Notes: a model not told the origin generated them from the sequence alone. Shown: positions 1 through 9,870, counted from the first letter of the stretch. The stretch: 33,649 nucleotides of DNA from Candidatus Aerophobota bacterium (GCA_014859225.1 JACUUP010000004.1:1-33649); one strand, 5' to 3'. Program-made: numbers and translations.

Positions 1-2
1 TA

Positions 3-1175
3 TTCGGCTGGTTGTTGTCATTTCATTTTTTGCATCATATTTATCTTTTTGCCTTACCACCCTTATTCCCGTTGCTAAGACAAAGTATAATTCCATCTTA
101 TACAATGCTTGGGTTTCTCCAGGCTGTATTTATGGGGACGGGATTTTTAATGATTCTAACGGGCAAATTAGCCGATAGAGTGGGAGAGAGAAGAGTTATT
201 CTTTTAGAATTTTTTACCATTCCTATTTTTCTGATTCTTTCAGGTTTGGCACCTAATTCTCTGACTCTCTTTTTATTTATCGTAGGGTTTGGAGTAGCAA
301 CGTGCATGTATCATCCAGCAGGGCTTTCGTATTTGTCTAAAGGTGTAAGGAGCAATGTTAGAGGAAAAGCAATCGGGTTGCATGAGTCAATAGGTTCTAT
401 AGGAAGCGGAATAGCTTTTGTAAGCCTGGGAGGCCTTGGTCAGTGGCTGGGCTGGAGATATGCATTAATGATAATGGCAATTCCTTGCCTTGTGCTTATA
501 TTGCTTTATTTTCTTTTTGCTAAGGATGGGATAGGTGAGGTTACATCCAAAAAATCCAGGGATTCAGAAAAAGGGACTCTATACAGGACTCCTAAGGTTG
601 CTTTTGGAATCAAAAAAGAAGAACTTTTTCCCTTTTACCTGCAAATGGGAAGCGGTATGATAGCAGTAGTGGGATTTGGTGGTTTTACAACATTTTTAGC
701 TATTTTTCTGGTTCAAGTTTATGGTTTTTCTGTAGCAATAGCTGGAACAATAGTCGGTATCAGTTATATTGGAACTTTTCTGGGAAATCTGGTTGGTGGG
801 AAACTATCGGACAAAATAGGATTCATTACAACTTATGCCCTATTCGGTCTACTTGCAGCTTTTTTCACAGCCATTGTTGCTCTTTTTCATCTACCTTCTC
901 AATTGCTGCTTGTTGTTCTTCTATCTTGTTTTTTTCTACTGGGCGCAAGAAGCCCAACAGATAAAGCTTTACTGGCTGATTATTCACATGCTGAAGGACG
1001 CAGCACCAGTTATGGTTTTCTTTTCTCTTCCTATACCCTGGGTTTTGTTATTGCAGGTCCTTTGTTTGGATTTCTCATAGAAAAACTTGGGATGCGGTCA
1101 GGTTTTCTCTTTGTGCCAGTTCTTTTCATTATAGCCTCACTCATAAGATATCGAATGAAAAGATATCACATATAA
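3..1175 (+). CDS. MFS transporter, 5' end truncated by the window edge
   Basis: Multiple hydrophobic segments, MFS loop motif GKLADRVGERR and repeat GGKLSDKIG. The frame stays open upstream of position 12 (FGW-), so the true start probably lies outside the window. Confidence 0.85.
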   Translation, partial: FGWLLSFHFLHHIYLFALPPLFPLLRQSIIPSYTMLGFLQAVFMGTGFLMILTGKLADRVGERRVILLEFFTIPIFLILSGLAPNSLTLFLFIVGFGVATCMYHPAGLSYLSKGVRSNVRGKAIGLHESIGSIGSGIAFVSLGGLGQWLGWRYALMIMAIPCLVLILLYFLFAKDGIGEVTSKKSRDSEKGTLYRTPKVAFGIKKEELFPFYLQMGSGMIAVVGFGGFTTFLAIFLVQVYGFSVAIAGTIVGISYIGTFLGNLVGGKLSDKIGFITTYALFGLLAAFFTAIVALFHLPSQLLLVVLLSCFFLLGARSPTDKALLADYSHAEGRSTSYGFLFSSYTLGFVIAGPLFGFLIEKLGMRSGFLFVPVLFIIASLIRYRMKRYHI

Positions 1176-1254
1176 TTTTCTTTTATTTATTAGCTCCAAA
1201 ACCTAATTTTTGACCTTGTATGATTTATCAGACAGTATATTATGCAAGAGTTTG

Positions 1255-2922
1255 TCATTTGGAACGTTCAAAATGGGACATATCAATTCCCGTGACAAAG
1301 TCAAGTACTGCGGGTATTCCCTCCTGGTTAGCTTTCAATGCCTCTTTTAGAGCCGACCTTATCTCGGATGACCTTTCAATTCTTCTCCCATAACATTTAC
1401 ATGCTTCAGCCCACTTCACGAAATCAGGTTGTATTTTGAATGTGGCGGTATCCCATCCTACTTTGTCTATCTGTGAAGATTTTACCCAACCTAAGGCAGA
1501 GTTATTCAGTACTACCCAGGTGCATCCCACGTTGTACTGGGCTGCTGTTGGTAGCTCCTTCATATACATTTGAAAGGCTCCATCACCGCTAACACATACT
1601 ACATTCTTTTCTGGCTTCGTCAGTTTAGCTGCAATAGCACCAACTACACCCATTCCCATACATGTCTGTTCAGCAACCGGGACACAGCCTGAGCCGTTCT
1701 TGACCTTATAGTAAGGGAAGAAATATGACCAGCAATCCTGAGAACCATTCTCATTGACCAGGATTGTGTTCTTGTCAAACACTTTGTTCAAATCATGTAC
1801 TATACGCTTGGCTGAAATCAGAGTGGATTCAGCCATACACTCAGCCTCTACCTCAGCTTCAAACTCCTTTTTTGCCTTTACAATTTGCTTTATCTCTGGC
1901 ATTTCCTTAAAATTTCTTCCCGTTCCAACCTTTGTCTTTATGGCATCAACTAGTTGTCTCAAGACAATTTTGGCATCACCAACGATACCTACATCAGGCG
2001 TCCAGACTCTCCCGATTTCAAACGCAGAGATGTCGATCTGGATGAACTTGGCTCCTGCAGGAAAATCCTTAAATTGGTGCGTTTGGAAACTCTCATTCCT
2101 GCTGCCAATACTTACAATCAAGCTGGCATCAGAGTATATTTTCTTTCCAACTTTCGTACGGTATAGACCGCATAGCCCAAGGGATAGAGGATGGTCTTCA
2201 GACAGAATACCTCTTCCGCCAGGTGTGGTCAAAAATGGTATGCCCAGTAGTTCAATAAATTCCCTGAATTCCGCCGAGGCTCTTGCATATACTGTTCCGC
2301 TACCAGCTACCGCCACCACTCGGTCCGTATTTAGCAATAGCTCTACAGCTTCAGCGATTAGTTCTGGAGCGCCAGCGTTAGGAATTCTTTTTGCAGCTGT
2401 ATATTTTGGTTGTTCAATCTCCACCTGGTCGTGGTGACCACCAACATCATAGGGTATCTCCAGGTAAACAGGTCCTGGTTGTCCGTTTATGGCTACGGAA
2501 AAGGCACGGTTCACAAACCAGGGAACTCTTTCCGTGAGGGGGACTCGGGCGCTCCATTTGGTTATTGGCTTCATCATGCCCAACTGGTCGCACTCCTGAA
2601 ATTCACCCATCCCTTCTGTTTTTTGAGATATTGTTGGACATATCACTACCAGTGGCACACACCCAGAATATGCCTCCAATACCCCGGGAACTAAATTAGC
2701 CACCCCTGGCCCGGGGCTACCGCTGCACACGCCTGGCTTACCAGTCAGTCTGGAGTAAGCCGCAGCCATAAATGGTGCTGAACCCTCATACCGAACAGTG
2801 ATTGGCATTAATCCTGGCACTTTCTCGGCATACAACAAAAGGTCGGTATCCCCCAGCCCAAAAATAAATTCCACTCCCTGCGATTTAACCATATTGACAA
2901 CTACTTCCCAGGCATTCATCAT
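1255..2922 (-). CDS. Thiamine-diphosphate-dependent enzyme, acetolactate synthase/benzoylformate decarboxylase-like superfamily, substrate unassigned
   Basis: N-terminal Pyr domain with catalytic-Glu region RYEGSAPFMAAAYSRLTGKPGVCSGSPGPG; C-terminal ThDP motif GDGAFQMYMKELPTAAQYNVGCTWVVLNN. RBS ggaggt before ATG. Confidence 0.85.
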   Translation of the reverse strand: MMNAWEVVVNMVKSQGVEFIFGLGDTDLLLYAEKVPGLMPITVRYEGSAPFMAAAYSRLTGKPGVCSGSPGPGVANLVPGVLEAYSGCVPLVVICPTISQKTEGMGEFQECDQLGMMKPITKWSARVPLTERVPWFVNRAFSVAINGQPGPVYLEIPYDVGGHHDQVEIEQPKYTAAKRIPNAGAPELIAEAVELLLNTDRVVAVAGSGTVYARASAEFREFIELLGIPFLTTPGGRGILSEDHPLSLGLCGLYRTKVGKKIYSDASLIVSIGSRNESFQTHQFKDFPAGAKFIQIDISAFEIGRVWTPDVGIVGDAKIVLRQLVDAIKTKVGTGRNFKEMPEIKQIVKAKKEFEAEVEAECMAESTLISAKRIVHDLNKVFDKNTILVNENGSQDCWSYFFPYYKVKNGSGCVPVAEQTCMGMGVVGAIAAKLTKPEKNVVCVSGDGAFQMYMKELPTAAQYNVGCTWVVLNNSALGWVKSSQIDKVGWDTATFKIQPDFVKWAEACKCYGRRIERSSEIRSALKEALKANQEGIPAVLDFVTGIDMSHFERSK

Positions 2923-2948
2923 GACCTCCTCGTAAAGTAATCTTAGCT

Positions 2949-2977
2949 ATTATACATATTATTATTCAAAACAACAA
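2949..2977 (-). promoter_or_regulatory. Predicted sigma70-type promoter for the ThDP enzyme
   Basis: On the minus strand TTGTTG (2977-2972), 17-nt spacer, TATAAT (2954-2949), about 25 nt upstream of the ATG. Confidence 0.5.
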
Positions 2978-3028
2978 ACTCCTCTAAATCCTTTCCCTCT
3001 GATAGTAACTCTCCTGGAGTCTATCAAT

Positions 3029-3056
3029 TTGACTTTGGCAATAACACGACTAAAAT
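3029..3056 (+). promoter_or_regulatory. Predicted sigma70-type promoter for the class-IV aminotransferase
   Basis: TTGACT (3029-3034), 16-nt spacer, TAAAAT (3051-3056), upstream of ATG at 3118. Confidence 0.45.
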
Positions 3057-3117
3057 GTTATCAGCTTGGTTAGAAGATAAAATCTAAAAATCTACTACAG
3101 AAAAGGATAAAGATAAA

Positions 3118-4119
3118 ATGAAGTCTAAAAACATACCACTAAAGCTCCTGTCAAAAGAGGAAATTTTTTCCCAAAAAGCTATCTGGCGAGAACCCGGAAG
3201 GGAAAAGTATTTTTCTATGTACTCAAGTGTTTTTGGTGGGGTGGTAACTGAGCCTGCTTTCATGGTTATCCCCCTGGATGACCATATGGTGCACCGGGGA
3301 GATGGTATTTTTGAAGCTTTTAAGTGTGTGAAGGGAAACATTTATAACCTGAAAGCCCATCTTGAAAGATTGCAAAGGTCGGCAAAGCTTATCTCCTTGG
3401 AGCTTCCCTTTGACATTGATGCGATTGAGCAAATAGTTGTAGAGACTGTAGCTATAGGAGGTGCTAAGGATTGTGTGGTGCGGCTTTTTGTTTCCCGGGG
3501 CCTGGGGGGATTTGACTGTGCACCAAAGGAATGCCAGAAAAGCAACCTTTATGTTGTATGCCTTGAGGCTTGGAAATGCCCTGAGAGATTTTACACCCGG
3601 GGAGTATCAGCAATAACCAGCAAGATACCCATCAAACCCTCCTTTTTTTCTCAGGTAAAATCCTGTAACTATCTGCCAAATGTTCTTGTAGATATGGAGG
3701 CAGAGCAAAATAATGTAGATTTTGCCATAATGCTTGATGCACGGGGAATGCTGACTGAGGGAGCAACTGAAAATGTGGCTATTGTTAACAAAGATAAGAT
3801 GCTTGTGTATCCCACATTTAACCATATATTAAAAGGCACTTCTCTTTTGCGGGGAGTGGAATTAGCTAAGGAGCTAATAAAAACCGGGGATTTAAAACTG
3901 ATTCTTCAAAAAGATATATCCCGGGAGGATGCTTATAATGCACAAGAGATGCTTTTATTTGGCACGGGACCCAACGTTCTTCCCATAGTAAGATATGATG
4001 GAAAAAAAATTGACGCAGGAGAGCCAGGATATATTTATAAAAAACTTAGTGAGCTTTTTACAAAAGATATGTTAGAAAATAAAGAAATTGTAACACCTGT
4101 TTTTAAGGATGAATGTTAA
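3118..4119 (+). CDS. Class-IV PLP-dependent aminotransferase (branched-chain/D-amino-acid aminotransferase-like)
   Basis: HRGDGIFEAFKCVKGNIYNLKAHLERLQRSA, K in SQVKSCNYLPNVL, and LTEGATENVAIV are typical fold-type IV motifs. Confidence 0.85.
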   Translation: MKSKNIPLKLLSKEEIFSQKAIWREPGREKYFSMYSSVFGGVVTEPAFMVIPLDDHMVHRGDGIFEAFKCVKGNIYNLKAHLERLQRSAKLISLELPFDIDAIEQIVVETVAIGGAKDCVVRLFVSRGLGGFDCAPKECQKSNLYVVCLEAWKCPERFYTRGVSAITSKIPIKPSFFSQVKSCNYLPNVLVDMEAEQNNVDFAIMLDARGMLTEGATENVAIVNKDKMLVYPTFNHILKGTSLLRGVELAKELIKTGDLKLILQKDISREDAYNAQEMLLFGTGPNVLPIVRYDGKKIDAGEPGYIYKKLSELFTKDMLENKEIVTPVFKDEC

Positions 4120-4150
4120 AAAACGTTTTTAGAGAAACTGGAGGATAACA

Positions 4151-4864
4151 TTGGATATGAAGGGAAAACAACGTCTACATCATGATAAAGAGCTTTTACA
4201 AGCTGTAATAAGAGAGGTAAGGGAAGATTTTACCAATGCAGACCCCTGGAGAATACTTAGAATTCAAGGAGAGTTTGTAGAAGGTTTTGATACACTTTCT
4301 AAAGTTGGACCGGCAGTTGCTATTTTTGGCTCTGCCAGGCTTACCCCCGATAACACTTACTACCAATCCGCGGTAAGTGTTGCGGAAAAGCTATCCAGGG
4401 CAGGGCTTTCTATTATTACGGGTGGAGGACCAGGAATAATGGAGGCGGCGAATTTAGGTGCTACCCGGGGCAAAGGCTTATCCATTGGTTGCAACATAGA
4501 GCTTCCTGATGAACAAGAGCCAAATCCCTATCAGGATATATCACTTCAATTTAGATATTTTTTTGTGCGTAAGATGATGTTTGTAAAATACTCTGTAGCT
4601 TTTGTCATATTCCCCGGAGGATTTGGAACTATGGATGAGCTTTTTGAATCCTTAACTTTATGTCAGACTGGAAAGATTGAACATTTTCCCATTGTTGTTT
4701 TCGATTCATCTTACTGGAAAGGTTTAATTCAGTGGTTACACGATTGCATGTTAAAAGGTGGTTGTATTAACAAGGAAGATTCTGCCCTTTTTCATCTGGT
4801 AGATAACCCGGATGAGGCAGCAAATATCATTATTGAAAATTCACGCAAAAATGGATATATGTAA
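4151..4864 (+). CDS. LOG-family (TIGR00730-like) Rossmann-fold protein
   Basis: AIFGSARL, ITGGGPGIMEAANLGATRGKGLSIGCNIELP and FPGGFGTMDELFESLTLCQTGK motifs (GGGxGxME / PGGxGTxxE). Start is TTG 4151 or ATG 4157. Confidence 0.9.
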   Translation: MDMKGKQRLHHDKELLQAVIREVREDFTNADPWRILRIQGEFVEGFDTLSKVGPAVAIFGSARLTPDNTYYQSAVSVAEKLSRAGLSIITGGGPGIMEAANLGATRGKGLSIGCNIELPDEQEPNPYQDISLQFRYFFVRKMMFVKYSVAFVIFPGGFGTMDELFESLTLCQTGKIEHFPIVVFDSSYWKGLIQWLHDCMLKGGCINKEDSALFHLVDNPDEAANIIIENSRKNGYM

Positions 4865-4874
4865 CTTTAACCTT

Positions 4875-4902
4875 TTGACCTTTGCCTGGTTTCTATTATA
4901 AT
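4875..4902 (+). promoter_or_regulatory. Predicted strong sigma70-type promoter
   Basis: TTGACC (4875-4880), 16-nt spacer, perfect TATAAT (4897-4902), then RBS aggagg and ATG 4938. Confidence 0.65.
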
Positions 4903-4937
4903 GTTACACTACAAGTTATAATGAGGAGGAGGGTTAC

Positions 4938-5237
4938 ATGGAAAAATTTTTGAGGAAGGCTTTACTTATAGGAATGGGAGTAGCTGCACTGGGCAAGGAA
5001 AAAATGGAGAGTTTTCTTGAGGATTTAAGCAAAACTGCAGAAAATGTGGGAGATGAGGATATTTTATCTCAAATAGTTAAGAAGGGGGAAGAGACAAGAG
5101 AAGACCTTGAAAATAAGATAGTGAAGGAGCTGGGAGGGCTTATTACCAAGGGAAAGTTTGCTACCAAGGAGGATATCTCAAGAATAGAGGATAAAATAGA
5201 TAGATTGGAGAAAATTATAAAAGAAAAGCAAAAATAA
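4938..5237 (+). CDS. Small phasin-like coiled-coil protein
   Basis: 99 aa with a short hydrophobic N-terminus (LLIGMGVAALGKEKMESFLEDL) followed by a charged coiled-coil; good RBS and promoter. Confidence 0.65.
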   Translation: MEKFLRKALLIGMGVAALGKEKMESFLEDLSKTAENVGDEDILSQIVKKGEETREDLENKIVKELGGLITKGKFATKEDISRIEDKIDRLEKIIKEKQK

Positions 5238-5254
5238 GCCAGTAAACAAAGAAA

Positions 5255-6532
5255 ATGGGGAAGAAAAAATTAAGGATAGGTATTTTTGGTCTGGGAACAG
5301 TAGGCTCTGGTGTAGTGGAACTTCTTAAACGAAAAGAAGGAAAATTGGGAAGCGCATCCTTTTCTTTAGAAAAAGTTGTAGTTAAAAATTTGACTAAAAA
5401 AAGGGACATCAATCTTTCTCCTGAAATCTTATCCATTAATCCTGAAGATATACTTTGCAACTTGTCTATAGATACAGTTATTGAGGTAATAGGGGGTATC
5501 TATCCTGCCAGAGCTTTTGTTTTGCAGGCTCTGGAGAAGGGGAAAAATGTAATAACTGCCAACAAAGCTCTTTTAGCCACATCGGGAAGTGAAATTTTTA
5601 AAAAAGCAGCAGAAAAAAATTGCTATTTGGGAGTAAGAGCCTCTAATATAGCAGCCTACAGGCTTATAGAAAGTTTAACAAACTCTCCCTCCAGGATAGA
5701 GAAACTGGTAGGTATTTTTAATGGAACCTGCAATTATATTTTAACCGAGATGGAGAAAACGGGTAAACCTCTCCCGGACCTTTTGAAAGAAGCACAGAGT
5801 ATGGGATATGCAGAAGCTGACCCTGCTGATGATATTAATGGGAAAGATACTGCTCACAAATTAGTTGTTCTTCTTGGATTAACTCTTGGCTGTTTTTTCC
5901 CCCTGAAGTCCATTCATGTTGAAGGGATAGCAAATGTAAGCTCTGAGGATATTGTGTTTGCGCATGAGTTAGGTTATAAGATAAAGCTTTTAGCTATAGC
6001 CAGGCGCAAAGAAGACATTTTGGAAGCAAGGGTTCATCCGGCGTTAGTTCCACAGGACAGATGGCTGGCACGTCTTGCGGGTGTGGAAAACGGACTGGAA
6101 ATTAGAGATGAAATAGGGCTGGAGATAGGGATGCAGGCACCAGGAGCAGGAAAATACCCAACTGCAACTGCTATTATAGAAGATTTAATTTGTATTGCTC
6201 AGGGTAGAAAATTGTTTTTGTCTGAAAGAATTCCTTCTTTTAATTTGAAACCCATGAGTGAAATTGAGACCAAGTATTATTTAAAAGTTTATGCTGTGGA
6301 TAAAGCGGGTGTTCTGGCAAAAATAGCCAATGTTTTTGGAGACCACGATATTAGTATTGAATCAGTTATCCAGAAAAAAATAGAAAGCAAGAAAGACAAT
6401 TTAGTCCCGGTTATAATGTTAACTCATCGCTCTCGTGAAGATAATATTCAAAAAGCTTTAAGGAAGATAAAAGATTTACCTGTGATAAAAAAGAACCCAT
6501 TCCTGATTCGTGTGGAAGAGGGGATATTTTAA
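5255..6532 (+). CDS. hom: Homoserine dehydrogenase with C-terminal ACT domain
   Basis: IGIFGLGTVGSGVVELL, ANKALLA, GIFNGTCNYILTEME, GYAEADPADDINGKDTAHKLVVL; C-terminal ACT-like YLKVYAVDKAGVLAKIANVFGDHDISIESVIQ. Confidence 0.95.
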   Translation: MGKKKLRIGIFGLGTVGSGVVELLKRKEGKLGSASFSLEKVVVKNLTKKRDINLSPEILSINPEDILCNLSIDTVIEVIGGIYPARAFVLQALEKGKNVITANKALLATSGSEIFKKAAEKNCYLGVRASNIAAYRLIESLTNSPSRIEKLVGIFNGTCNYILTEMEKTGKPLPDLLKEAQSMGYAEADPADDINGKDTAHKLVVLLGLTLGCFFPLKSIHVEGIANVSSEDIVFAHELGYKIKLLAIARRKEDILEARVHPALVPQDRWLARLAGVENGLEIRDEIGLEIGMQAPGAGKYPTATAIIEDLICIAQGRKLFLSERIPSFNLKPMSEIETKYYLKVYAVDKAGVLAKIANVFGDHDISIESVIQKKIESKKDNLVPVIMLTHRSREDNIQKALRKIKDLPVIKKNPFLIRVEEGIF

Positions 6533-6572
6533 CAAATACAGATAAAAGATAAGCTGGACAAGGAGGTAAAAG

Positions 6573-7493
6573 GTGCCGATAATTACCATGAAAGAACTTC
6601 TGGAGGCAGGGGCTCACTTTGGTCACAGAAAAAGTGCCTGGAACCCAAAGATGAAACCTTATATTTATCAGCGGCGGGAAAACATGCACATCATAGATTT
6701 AACCAAAACGGTGAAGCTTTTAGATGAAGCTTATAGTTTTGTGAGGGACCTTGGTTCGGAAGGAAAACAAATACTTTTTGTAGGAACAAAACCGCAGGCT
6801 AAAAAATGTATTCAGGAGGAAGCCGACAGATGTGGCTGTCCTTATGTTAATAATCGATGGCTCGGAGGGTTTTTGACTAATTTTCCCACCATTAAAAAGA
6901 GGATAGAAAGACTCTCCCATCTGGAAAGAGAAGAAAAAGAGGGTTTGTGGGAAAAACTTTCTAAAAAAGAGGAAATAAGCCTGAGGAAAGAACTGGAAAA
7001 GTTGGGGAAAAATTTGGGAGGAGTTAAGAATGTTGATACTCTTCCCAATTGCTTGTTTGTAACTGATGTAAGAATAGAGAACACCGCGGTTAAAGAGGCA
7101 GTGAAATTAAAGATTCCCGTGATAGGTATGATTGATTCTAATGTGGATCCTGAAGAGATAGGTTATCCTATCCCTGCCAATGATGACGCAATTAAAAGTA
7201 TTAAATTAATTACCGGTAAAATTGCCGATGCTGTGGTTGAGGGAAAAGATATTTTTGAGAAGAGAAAACTAATTGAAGAAAAGAAAAAGTTAGAGGAGGC
7301 TGAAACGGAAAAGGCCGAGGATAAGGCAGCCGAGCCAGAGGAAAAGGAGGAAAAAGAAGAAATTTCTGAACAGGTAAAAACGGCTGAGGTATCCAAAAAA
7401 ATATCCAGAGTAGTCAAGAGTAAGAAGAGTGAAAGTGAAATAAATGAAAACAAAGAGGAAGAAGATAAAAATATAAATAAGGAAGGGTCTTAA
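6573..7493 (+). CDS. rpsB: 30S ribosomal protein S2 with charged C-terminal extension
   Basis: MKELLEAGAHFGHRKSAWNPKMKPYIYQRRENMHIIDL; GTG start preceded by aaggaggt. Confidence 0.97.
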   Translation: MPIITMKELLEAGAHFGHRKSAWNPKMKPYIYQRRENMHIIDLTKTVKLLDEAYSFVRDLGSEGKQILFVGTKPQAKKCIQEEADRCGCPYVNNRWLGGFLTNFPTIKKRIERLSHLEREEKEGLWEKLSKKEEISLRKELEKLGKNLGGVKNVDTLPNCLFVTDVRIENTAVKEAVKLKIPVIGMIDSNVDPEEIGYPIPANDDAIKSIKLITGKIADAVVEGKDIFEKRKLIEEKKKLEEAETEKAEDKAAEPEEKEEKEEISEQVKTAEVSKKISRVVKSKKSESEINENKEEEDKNINKEGS

Positions 7494-7495
7494 TT

Positions 7496-8092
7496 ATGAA
7501 TATCTCTTTTGATAAAGTAAAAAAATTGCGTGCAGAGACTTTAGCTGGCATTGTTGACTGCAAAGAAGCTCTGGAGGAAAGTGAGGGGGATTTAGAAAAA
7601 GCTAAGCTCATCCTCAGGAAAAAAGGTATAAAGATTGCTGAGAAAAAGAGTGAAGAGGCTACAAATCAGGGGTTAATTGCCTCTTATATTCATCATAATA
7701 GACGGCTTGGAGTTTTAGTAGAGGTTCAGTGTCAGTCAGACTTTGTGGCGAGGAGTGGAGAATTTCAGCAGTTTACCCGAGATGTAGCAATGCAAATAGC
7801 GGCAGGTAGGCCTAAATGGATTTCTCAGGAAGATGTTCCAGGAGAAAAAATAGAAGAGGAAAAGGAGATTCTGTCAGAAGAGGCGCAAAGGGAAGGAAAG
7901 CCTCCTCACATTATTGATAAAATAGTTCAGGGCAGAATGAAAAAATTTTACCAACAGTTTTGTCTGCTTGAGCAACCTTACATAAAAGATGAAGAGAAGA
8001 CTGTAAGTGAATACCTGCAGCAGATAGTCGCTAAATTAGGGGAAAATATTAAAATAAATCGTTTTGTAAGGTTTGAGGTGGGTGGAACATAA
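7496..8092 (+). CDS. tsf: Elongation factor Ts
   Basis: [37 protein letters not shown]; follows rpsB. Confidence 0.97.
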   Translation: MNISFDKVKKLRAETLAGIVDCKEALEESEGDLEKAKLILRKKGIKIAEKKSEEATNQGLIASYIHHNRRLGVLVEVQCQSDFVARSGEFQQFTRDVAMQIAAGRPKWISQEDVPGEKIEEEKEILSEEAQREGKPPHIIDKIVQGRMKKFYQQFCLLEQPYIKDEEKTVSEYLQQIVAKLGENIKINRFVRFEVGGT

Positions 8093-8102
8093 AGGTGATT
8101 TT

Positions 8103-8825
8103 ATGGAAGAGCGCACCTTAAAATGGAAGAGGGTTTTGCTTAAAATGGGAGGTGAAGCTTTCTCGGGTAAAAAAAATTTTGGCATTTCTTTTTCTCGCCT
8201 GAGCTGGATTTCTGAGGAAATAAGGAAGGTAAAAGAGCTTGGAGTTTGTCTGGGGATTATGGTGGGTGGAGGGAATATCTGGAGAGGAGAGAAAGCTGCA
8301 AAGGAAGGGATAGATAGAGCTACAGGAGATTATATGGGGATGCTGGCTACTATAATTAATGCACTGGCGCTGCAGGATGTGCTTGAAAAAAGGGGAATAG
8401 TAACTCGTGTTCAAACATCAATAGAGATGAGAGAAATAGCAGAGCCATATATTCGCAGGAGAGCTTTAAGGCATCTGGAGAAAGGAAGAGTAGTTATCTT
8501 TGCTGGAGGAACAGGCAATCCTTACTTTACAACTGATACAGCAGCTGCTCTTAGAGCACTGGAAATTGGTGCAGAGGTTATCTTGAAAGCTACCAAAGTT
8601 GCAGGGATATATTCTGCAGACCCTTTCAAGGATGAAAAAGCTGTAAAGTTTGAGCGCATCGGCTATACAGAATTCCTCAATAGAAGATTAAAAGTTATGG
8701 ACTCTACTGCAGTAACTTTGTGTATGGATAATAACCTGCCCGTAGTTGTTTTTGACCTGAATGAGCCGGATTCCATAAAGAGAATAGCTGTAGGTGAGAG
8801 GGTAGGCACTATAGTGCAGGACTAA
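8103..8825 (+). CDS. pyrH: UMP kinase
   Basis: [63 protein letters not shown]. Start trimmed to ATG 8103 (the supplied ORF starts at 8073, inside tsf). Confidence 0.96.
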   Translation: MEERTLKWKRVLLKMGGEAFSGKKNFGISFSRLSWISEEIRKVKELGVCLGIMVGGGNIWRGEKAAKEGIDRATGDYMGMLATIINALALQDVLEKRGIVTRVQTSIEMREIAEPYIRRRALRHLEKGRVVIFAGGTGNPYFTTDTAAALRALEIGAEVILKATKVAGIYSADPFKDEKAVKFERIGYTEFLNRRLKVMDSTAVTLCMDNNLPVVVFDLNEPDSIKRIAVGERVGTIVQD

Positions 8826-8852
8826 CCAAACTACAACTATAGGGAGGCAAGA

Positions 8853-9416
8853 ATGTCACCTCTAAAAAAAATATACCAGGATACAAAGAAAAAAATGGAG
8901 CAGTGCAGGGAAGCTCTTGTGAAAAAATATGCTACCATGAGAGGAGGAAGGGCAAATCCTGAAATGGTGAGCAGTATTAAAGTGGAGTGCTATGGTTCCA
9001 GGATGGAGCTTTCCCAACTTTCCAGTATTTCTATTCCAGAGGCGCGGTTAATTGTTGTGGAGCCCTGGGATAAATCAATTTTGGAAGATATAAAAAAGGC
9101 TATACTTGCTTCCAACTTAGGGGCGAACCCGAGCGATGATGGGAATTTAATCCGTATATCTTTGCCCCCTCTTAGCGAAGAGAGAAGAGAGGAGCTTGCC
9201 AGGCTGATAAGACAGTGGGCAGAAGAGGCGAAAGTAACTATCAGGAATTTTCGGCGTGAGGCTCGAGAGCAAATAGAGAAAATGGAGCAGGAAAAGGAAA
9301 TTTCAGAAGATGAAAAAATAAGAGCTGAAAAAGAAATCCAGTCTTTGACTGACGAGTGCATAGAGGCTATGGATGAGCTCAAAGATAAAAAGGTAGAGGA
9401 AGTTAAAAAGATTTGA
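8853..9416 (+). CDS. frr: Ribosome recycling factor
   Basis: MRGGRANPEMVSSIKVECYGS, LPPLSEERREELARLIRQWAEEAKVTIRNFRREA; operon order rpsB-tsf-pyrH-frr. Confidence 0.97.
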   Translation: MSPLKKIYQDTKKKMEQCREALVKKYATMRGGRANPEMVSSIKVECYGSRMELSQLSSISIPEARLIVVEPWDKSILEDIKKAILASNLGANPSDDGNLIRISLPPLSEERREELARLIRQWAEEAKVTIRNFRREAREQIEKMEQEKEISEDEKIRAEKEIQSLTDECIEAMDELKDKKVEEVKKI

Positions 9417-9465
9417 ATGTGAGCCCTGGCGTAATCAGGAATACATAGTGCAAGGAGGGAGGAAA

Positions 9466-9870
9466 ATGAGAAGACGCGATAATTTTGGAATCCATATAAT
9501 TTCTGATCTTTACGGATGCGAACCCGAAAGATTAGCCAGAGCAAAACAGATTAAGCAATTCATAGAACAAACAATAGATGAATCAGGACTAACCAAAATA
9601 AAATCCTGCTTTCACCAGTTTGACCCTTATGGAGTTACGGGACTTGTGTTGCTTTCCGAATCTCATCTGGCGATTCATACATGGCCTGAATATAGATATG
9701 TTTCACTGGATGTATACAGTTGTGGGCCACCTGATGCCTCATTCTTCACCCATAAGAAGGTTATTGGATTCTTTAATCCCAAAAAGGCTTGCACCAGTGT
9801 TTTTACCAGGGGGAAAATTGATGAGTCGCACAGAATATCAGATATTAAGACTCTTAGCCACAGGGCCTAA
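9466..9870 (+). CDS. speD: S-adenosylmethionine decarboxylase proenzyme (class 1B type)
   Basis: Processing site LSESHLAIHTWPEYRYVSLDVYSCG; ATG 9466 preceded by ggaggga. Confidence 0.93.
   Translation: MRRRDNFGIHIISDLYGCEPERLARAKQIKQFIEQTIDESGLTKIKSCFHQFDPYGVTGLVLLSESHLAIHTWPEYRYVSLDVYSCGPPDASFFTHKKVIGFFNPKKACTSVFTRGKIDESHRISDIKTLSHRA

Noticed and set aside
1754-2437. 227-aa plus-strand ORF
   Set aside because: It lies wholly antisense to the well-supported ThDP enzyme, is low-complexity (Ser/Thr/Pro-rich), has no RBS and shows no domain motif; it is a shadow ORF.
8990-9544. 184-aa minus-strand ORF opposite frr/speD
   Set aside because: Antisense to two strongly supported genes; Ser/Ile/Leu-biased composition is typical of a shadow frame of Glu/Lys-rich coding sequence.
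9620-9820. N-terminal extension of the 407-aa ORF over speD
   Set aside because: It reads speD out of frame and is not protein-like; the BpsA winged-helix N-terminus begins naturally at ATG 9821.
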